In this document: piece after piece, positions 58,727-64,000 of the stretch
How the letters are laid out: the number at the start of each line of letters is the position of its first letter
How positions within the stretch are numbered: the first letter of the stretch is position 1
Source: Eutypella sp. D-1
Lineage: Eukaryota > Ascomycota > Sordariomycetes > Xylariales > Diatrypaceae
Direction: 5' to 3'
Assembly (NCBI GenBank): GCA_023313575.1
Contig: JAJTTP010000005.1
Location: forward strand, 1,116,001 to 1,180,000
Length of the DNA stretch: 64,000 nucleotides
Notes under the pieces: model-generated
Database searches by the model: none
What the model was told of the DNA's origin: nothing
The model's input: only the letters and a program-made list of their open reading frames with translations
Position numbers and translations under genes: made by a program

Positions 58727-60763
58727 ATGGGCTCCCTTGCAGGCCGGTCTAGAGGGCGAAGGAGCGTAAAAAGCAATAGTCCGGGCAGCGGCGCAAACGA
58801 AGCACAGTCCCCTACTGGCAGCAGCAGCCTGAACAATTTCCCTTTCACTTTTGAGTACTCGATCCACTCAGCCACCACTTCTATCCGGATAGATGCCGAT
58901 GTACGTTGTGCGCAAACGACACCCCATCAGACGGCCCCTCTCTTACATTTGTCGAATTTTGGAATGACTTACCAAGCTCGCAGGAAAACTTACCACCGTG
59001 AGAAAAGAGTCCCCCAGAAACCGCTGAGAAGCCTGGCATGCGGTAGAGTATGATTTCCCCGGTATTGACTCGGCCGGCGCCAGGGATGACCACTCGATAT
59101 CGGACAGCATATCCGCATACCGGGTCGAGAATGGCAGGACATATCATGCCTACCGCGATGGCTGTACGTAAAAAATTCTTTAAACCAGGTTATCTCTTCA
59201 CACCTACGAAGTCCGGAAGAGGCGCAATCGAAAGGAGTGTCTCCAAGGGACCGAGATAGGGGACCATAATCACTAACACGGCTCACCTCTTCTTTCGAGA
59301 AAAAAAGCCTACCCCTATCCGAACGACGAGATGGAGCTCGCCCGGTACGAATGGACGGGATTCTGCCTGAAGCATCTCTTCAATGGCAAGAACTACTTCG
59401 CCCCGCTGTCCACTAGCAACCCTCCCCGGAGGATCCTCGACATTGCGACGGGCACGGGTACCTGGGCCGTCGAGATGAGTGATGAGTTCCCCAACGCCGA
59501 GATCTACGGGACGGACCTCTCCCCCATCCAGCCGACATACGTTCCCGAGAACGTCCATTTCTACATCGAGGATGCGTACGTTTTCCTCCACCCTTTACCC
59601 TAACCCACCTTCCTTCTATTTTTTTCATTCTTCCTAGAAAACTCGAAAACCGATCTACGTTGAGTTGTGTTCCGGGTAGCTCGGGAATTATTCACAAATT
59701 TCAGAGCGCTGCAGGCGAGGCAGAGTTAGACTTAGTTTGCTATCGTCGTATGAGTATCGCTAAAGAGCCTCGTCTGCCGTGACAAAACATTATAACGCCC
59801 CCCTTCTTTCGGGACTGTATCGTTATCAAATGAAAATGAAAATGAAACAAACCGACGGCTGACTCCGCTCCTGCGATCGCGAGGGCAAAACAGGCTTGAG
59901 GACTGGTCGTTCCCGAACCCACTGGACTACATACACGTGCGGCTGGCGGCGGGGGTGTGGGAGGACTTCGAAGGGGACTGCGCGCGCAAGGCGTTCGAGA
60001 ACCTGGAACCGGGAGGCTGGTTCGAGGCACAGGAGTTGCAGCCGGCGATGCTGTGCGACGACGGGACGATGGCGGCGGACTGGCCGCTGAAGCGGCTGAT
60101 TGACGACCTCATGGCGTGCTCGGAGTCCATCGGGCGCAGCCTGCGCTGCGCCGAAGAGTACAAGCGGGCCCTCATCCGCACCGGCTTTGTCGATGTCCAG
60201 CAGGTCACCTACAAACTCCCCATCAATAACTGGCCCAAGGACCGCAAGTGGAAGGAGATGGGCGGCATGTGGAAGGGCTTCTTCGAAGGCGGCGGCCTCC
60301 AGGCCATGTCCCTCGGCCTCCTGCACCGCGTCAGGGGTCTGAATCGGGAGCAGATCGAGGTAAGAATCAAACTTCTCCGCGGCAAAAATGAGGAAAGGAA
60401 ATCCAGAACAAAACTTTGAAAAGGAGAGGGGGGGTGGTGGTGGTGGTTGCGGTTCCATTGCACCGTATTCTTGCCGGATCAGTCATCAGTTAACTAACAC
60501 CGCTTCGTGCGTCTACAGCTACACCTGGTGGATAGCAGGAGAGCGCTCGCGGACACGAGCGTACACGCGTACCAGAAGTAAGCCGAGATGAATATGCCCA
60601 CATTTTGAGGTCCTGTCTGGACAAGGGTTGTTTAATACTAATGACGCTATGGCTGGGCAGGTTTTACGTTGTCTACGGACGGAAACCTTTCCCGAGAGAG
60701 GTCTCGCTGCGGCCCCCGGACGATGCCCCGGCCGAAGTCGACGAACCGATGAACGACCTCTGA
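58727..60763 (+). CDS. LaeA-like / TAM-domain SAM-dependent methyltransferase
   Basis: My model has seven exons, 58727-58900, 58984-58997, 59084-59163, 59308-59575, 59894-60359, 60519-60577 and 60661-60763, giving 387 residues with phase kept throughout. Exon 2 is a 14-nt microexon. After a Ser/Gly-rich N-terminus come DDHSISDSISAYRVENGRTY and HAYRDGSYPYPNDEMELARY, the usual entry to this family, then motif I ILDIATGTGTWAVEM (residues 132-146), EIYGTDLSPIQPTYVPENV, DALEDWSFPNPLDYIHVR (across a junction) and LEPGGWFEAQELQ. The C-terminal exons give HAYQKFYVVYGRKPFP. LaeA-type enzymes are nuclear regulators of secondary metabolism and development, but Pezizomycotina have dozens of paralogues of unknown substrate; I call it LaeA-like only. 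No biosynthetic cluster adjoins. The 318-nt intron 4 is long for the window. Confidence 0.82.
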
Positions 60764-60802
60764 TCGACTGTCCGTGTGGAGGTCGGCAGCTCAAACCACT
60801 AC

Positions 60803-60838
60803 AACACACTCATACACACACGCACACGCACATATATA
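60803..60838. repeat. CA-rich microsatellite downstream of the LaeA-like gene
   Basis: An imperfect CA/CG dinucleotide run (ACACACTCATACACACACGC..) just after the LaeA-like stop, probably in its 3' untranslated region. Confidence 0.7.
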
Positions 60839-61588
60839 TTGATATATCACACTACCCCGATGCGACACCATCCATCCACACGAACCAGATATTCAAAACC
60901 GATGGCAAAGAACACGCCCCACCTATGCCACTCACCGAAGGGCAGAGAGAGAATTCGCAAAGCCCCGTCAGGCCATCTTTTTCTCCGGTAGAAAAAAACG
61001 ATGCGTAGACTTGGGCCTTGGTGGTGAAACGAACGCGAACGTTTCAACGCATGACACCCAGGGTCAAGCATGGATTATACGTGACCATGAGATATCCGAA
61101 TAGGAATCTGGAAAACCTCAGATACACCAAAACCAACATGCCCTTTGGATAACACATTTTCTACTTCTGGCGCAGAGAGGGCATACACAAAATACTTGTA
61201 CTAAGGCTTTCGAGGTTTCTATCGGATAATACGATAGAGCACAAAGAAATAACAGGAAGAAGAAAAGAAACCACCAACTATATGTTTCCTGGATGCCGTG
61301 TGATACAGGACCGGCTAGCTACACATTATGAGTGGGAGATCCGTATTTCAGGCCGGCGGGCAGCATCTTTGTATTTATCGGGTCAAGGAGTAACAGGCGC
61401 ACACTACGGGCACGGGCCGGCAAACGGAAGGAGACCTCGGAGATGGTCACTTACCAAAATCACTGAACTACATACATAGTTTGAGGAGAGCATGCTGGTA
61501 GTAGATATGAGATCGATACCCCCCCCCCAGTCTCGCAATGAGAATATGCATAGAAACTACATAGATGAGATGTGTTTTCCGTCTCTGA

Positions 61589-61619
61589 CGCGCGCGCGCA
61601 TACGCACACACACATACAC
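61589..61619. repeat. CG/CA dinucleotide microsatellite
   Basis: A run of alternating purine and pyrimidine: CGCGCGCGCG passing into CATACGCACACACACATACAC. Such DNA can adopt left-handed form; no gene covers it. Confidence 0.75.
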
Positions 61620-64000
61620 CCCCGGACTCAGCCTTTCGCTTTCTGTACTTGTGTGCTGACAAATGCCTCCCCGGAGAGTTGGCGAGGCTGAGGTTTGCGT
61701 AACAATCGCACTGTCGCAGTGACAGTCAGAGTGACAGCGAACGGACAAAGGAGAAAGCCTCAGCCCTATGCACTCGATGTGTGCGCGTGCAACATTGGGA
61801 TCATCAAATAGCAGATGACGATGCTATGCTGGCCAGTGCTACACTATCTATCTCAGATGGGTAGGTTCCAGAGTCTAAGCGCCGCGTCGATGCTCTCCCT
61901 GCCTCTCTCTCTCTCTTCTCCAGACTGGGGGGTTTTGCACGATGTGGGCAGGCTGTGAATTATCTGGATGAACGTGCACCACAGGACCTTAGGTAAGGTC
62001 GAAGTTATATATTTACGTGTAGATCGCACTTCCGTATGGGGCAGACGGGACGGATAAGCAGATACATCTAATTACCGGTGGTGCAGGTACGACGGGATGC
62101 AGGTGCAGGTGCAGGTGTTTATAGGTGCTTGCGCTCAAATTAGAAATCGGCCGATACGCCGGGCAAGGCCGGGGTAGGTAACAGTAATAAGTAACATACA
62201 CATACATAAGTAGCAGTAGACTGGACCTCGGACCTATCCATTCGTGTATGCTTGGTATGCCAGTTACACGCATTTTGCGTTGATGATAGGTCAATACATA
62301 AGGTCCAAAGCAGGTTAGTGTAGCCTGTACTGGGCAAAGACTGGCCTCCATATTTGGGGTTTGCGGGTTTCTCCTTTTCTTGCTCGTGATTTCCAAGGTT
62401 ATTAGGAGGCAACTAGCACCCGGAAAAGTGCATGCGCTAATCCGAAACGGTTCGAGAAATTCAGCCCGGTGGACACCACCTGAGGAGCAGCAGCAGCAAG
62501 CAGCACCTGGGCGAGCAGCACCCGGGCTTGCAGCCCCGGGCAGCACCTTCCAAGGCTTGAATGGGGAGAGAGGGATAGTGTAACATGCGTCTCCATCTAC
62601 ATAGGTACCTAACTTAAGTAGCTTAAGTATGTACATCAGAAGCTCGCTCCTGACATTACTACTCACATTAATTACTAGTACAGCCCTGGAGACCTTGACC
62701 TGTCTCCTACATTCACACAACCTAGGTACACATAACTTACCTAGGCCTCTGGGGGTCTTATATGGGGTTTTTCGTGCCGGCTTACGGAGGAGAAACTAAC
62801 TATACGAATCTTGGATGCTGCAGCAACCCAACCTGAACCTGACAACCTGACAACCTGCAGTTAGTTAGTAATTACTTTAAGTACCTAGGTAGGTAGGGTA
62901 GGTATATGGGATAATGGGGATGGATTGAATAATCGAGATTCAGGTCTTATCCTATCCCTTCTTTTCCCTCCTTCCCTTTTACCTGTTCCAGGTTAGGTTT
63001 CTTCTCACTCGTTTCCCCTCTTTCTCCCTCCTTACTTACCTACTTCTACCAGCCTACCTACCTAGGAGGTGGTTACTCTAGTTAGTATTTCGTAATTGCA
63101 GGTTTAGGTCAGGTTCGGGGTAGTACTTGTTTTTATTTTATTTTATTTTTTAAACTGTTAGTTATATAGACTACCTACCTGGTACCTAACATAGCTTGGG
63201 TATTCTTGATCTATTAATTCCTTCCCGTCTGTCTGCTCCCTTCGTTGTCGTTCAACCATTTCTCCAACCCTTCATTTTTGTTGCATTACCTTATTGCATA
63301 CCATACCATACTTTCATACCAATACCAACCCTACAAAGTATTCGTTTTTTTTTCTTTTCAATATGAGAAAGCAGTTATAGCTCCATTCCCGCTATATCCT
63401 CGTCGATTACCACATTACTACGTTTCGCCTCTCTCTCCTTTACCCTCTTGTTTCATCCTAGGATTTTCAGGGATTTTCCAGGGATTCTACACAAAACTTA
63501 AAGTCAAAGATCCCCCCCCCCTTCCCCCAGGTCGCATCCCAGTCACCACCTGGGCACTCTGTCACTTACTTACTCCGTACATACGCCCTGGCTCCGTACC
63601 ATCCCGGGCCGCCTTCGCACAACCTCCAGTACTCCATTACTCCATTACTCCAGTAGTAGCAGTAGTTAGTACATTTAGCTGTACAACCTGCCTGTATTCC
63701 CGATCGATACATACTTAGGTAGTGTAACAACGAAACCCGACGCGACCCGAGCGAATCTTTCCTCAACGGCCCTTACCCGACTTTACTCTTTTTTTTAGAG
63801 TGTTTTTGCGCTCCTACGAAGAAAGTATTTGTTTACTTTCTGCACGGATATCGTGACGGACTCACGGATCCATCCCGACACTTATTATAAAAATTTATTA
63901 TAAATGCTCAACACCCAAGCCAATGAGCACTAAATATATCACGCGCATGTGAACTGACGTCCGTTCCCCTCGTCGCCCCCGTTCCACCGGCCCCCCCCCT

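Larger units (their letters stand above)
60764..64000. other. Upstream and leader-like region, right edge
   Basis: About 3.2 kb without a supportable gene. The left part has CA-rich microsatellites (60803-60838 and 61589-61619) and degenerate GCAGC/CACCTGGG repeats near 62487-62553. From about 62,880 on the sequence becomes strongly pyrimidine-rich (CCTTCTTTTCCCTCCTTCCC, TTTCTCCCTCCTTACTTACC) with dispersed TACCTACCTAGG words. Long C/T-rich tracts of this sort are typical of promoters and long leaders of fungal regulatory genes, so a plus-strand gene probably starts beyond the edge. The plus frame at 63245-63718 has no domain and reads as low-complexity Ser/Tyr/Pro. Confidence 0.45.

Noticed and set aside
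58681..60763. Idea that the LaeA-like gene belongs to a secondary-metabolite cluster
   Set aside because: No polyketide synthase, peptide synthetase, terpene cyclase, P450 or transporter lies next to it within the window.
63245..63718. A 157-codon plus frame near the right edge
   Set aside because: It follows the C/T-rich tract and reads as Ser/Tyr/Pro/Phe low-complexity text; more likely leader DNA than a protein.

Overview
The window looks like nuclear DNA of a filamentous ascomycete (Pezizomycotina, most likely a Sordariomycete-type genome). The genes carry many short introns with GT..AG borders and CTAAC/CTGAC-like branch points. They encode typical filamentous-fungal families: a secreted-then-anchored kelch protein, MARVEL proteins, a DHA1-type MFS transporter, a GH6 cellulase and a LaeA-like methyltransferase. 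The intergenic DNA is long, AT-richer and strewn with TACCTAGGTA-like palindromes. I see no CRISPR array, rRNA, confident tRNA or bacterial-type operon. All exon coordinates are my own splice models; each was checked so that the reading phase is kept across every junction.

Left third (1-18200). The 3' end of a Prp2/DHX16-type spliceosomal DEAH helicase (1-875, +) converges on a nine-exon kelch membrane protein (1320-3821, -). After about 2.9 kb without genes come three plus-strand genes for membrane-associated proteins: a METTL7-like methyltransferase (6722-7682), a four-helix MARVEL protein (8844-9431) and a small single-helix protein (10123-10491). A repeat-rich, LEA/conidiation-like hydrophilic protein (13362-14384) and a DHA1 MFS exporter (16332-18194) follow.

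Middle (18200-40400). TEN1, the small OB-fold subunit of the telomeric CST complex, can be rebuilt from two exons (21485-22067, -) and lies divergent to a double-GNAT acetyltransferase (23021-24110, +). SNF7 of ESCRT-III (25399-26314, +) has four exons. A giant gene (29787-40347, +) encodes a roughly 3,500-residue, mostly disordered, acidic Pro/Glu/Ala-rich protein with basic ends.

Right third (40400-64000). A GH6 cellulase without a cellulose-binding module (41141-42598, -) has Xyr1/Cre1-like sites upstream. OST3/OST6 of the oligosaccharyltransferase (44501-45731, -) is divergent to a coiled-coil nuclear protein with AT-hook-like motifs (46950-49417, +). Their shared upstream region holds a 280-bp miniature inverted-repeat element inside a flanking 70-bp duplication. 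Then come a DUF2462 small basic protein (50548-50871, +), a group II PLP decarboxylase (51431-53335, -), a gene-free 5.4 kb stretch, and a LaeA-like methyltransferase with seven exons including a 14-nt microexon (58727-60763, +). The last 3.2 kb looks like the upstream and leader region of a gene beyond the right edge.

The genes are unrelated housekeeping and accessory functions (splicing, ER glycosylation, endosomal sorting, telomere capping, plant cell-wall breakdown, stress protection); I see no single pathway or gene cluster joining them. The most unusual items are the giant disordered protein, the repeat protein, the MITE-containing divergent promoter, the microexon in the LaeA-like gene and the in-frame retainable intron of the MARVEL gene.
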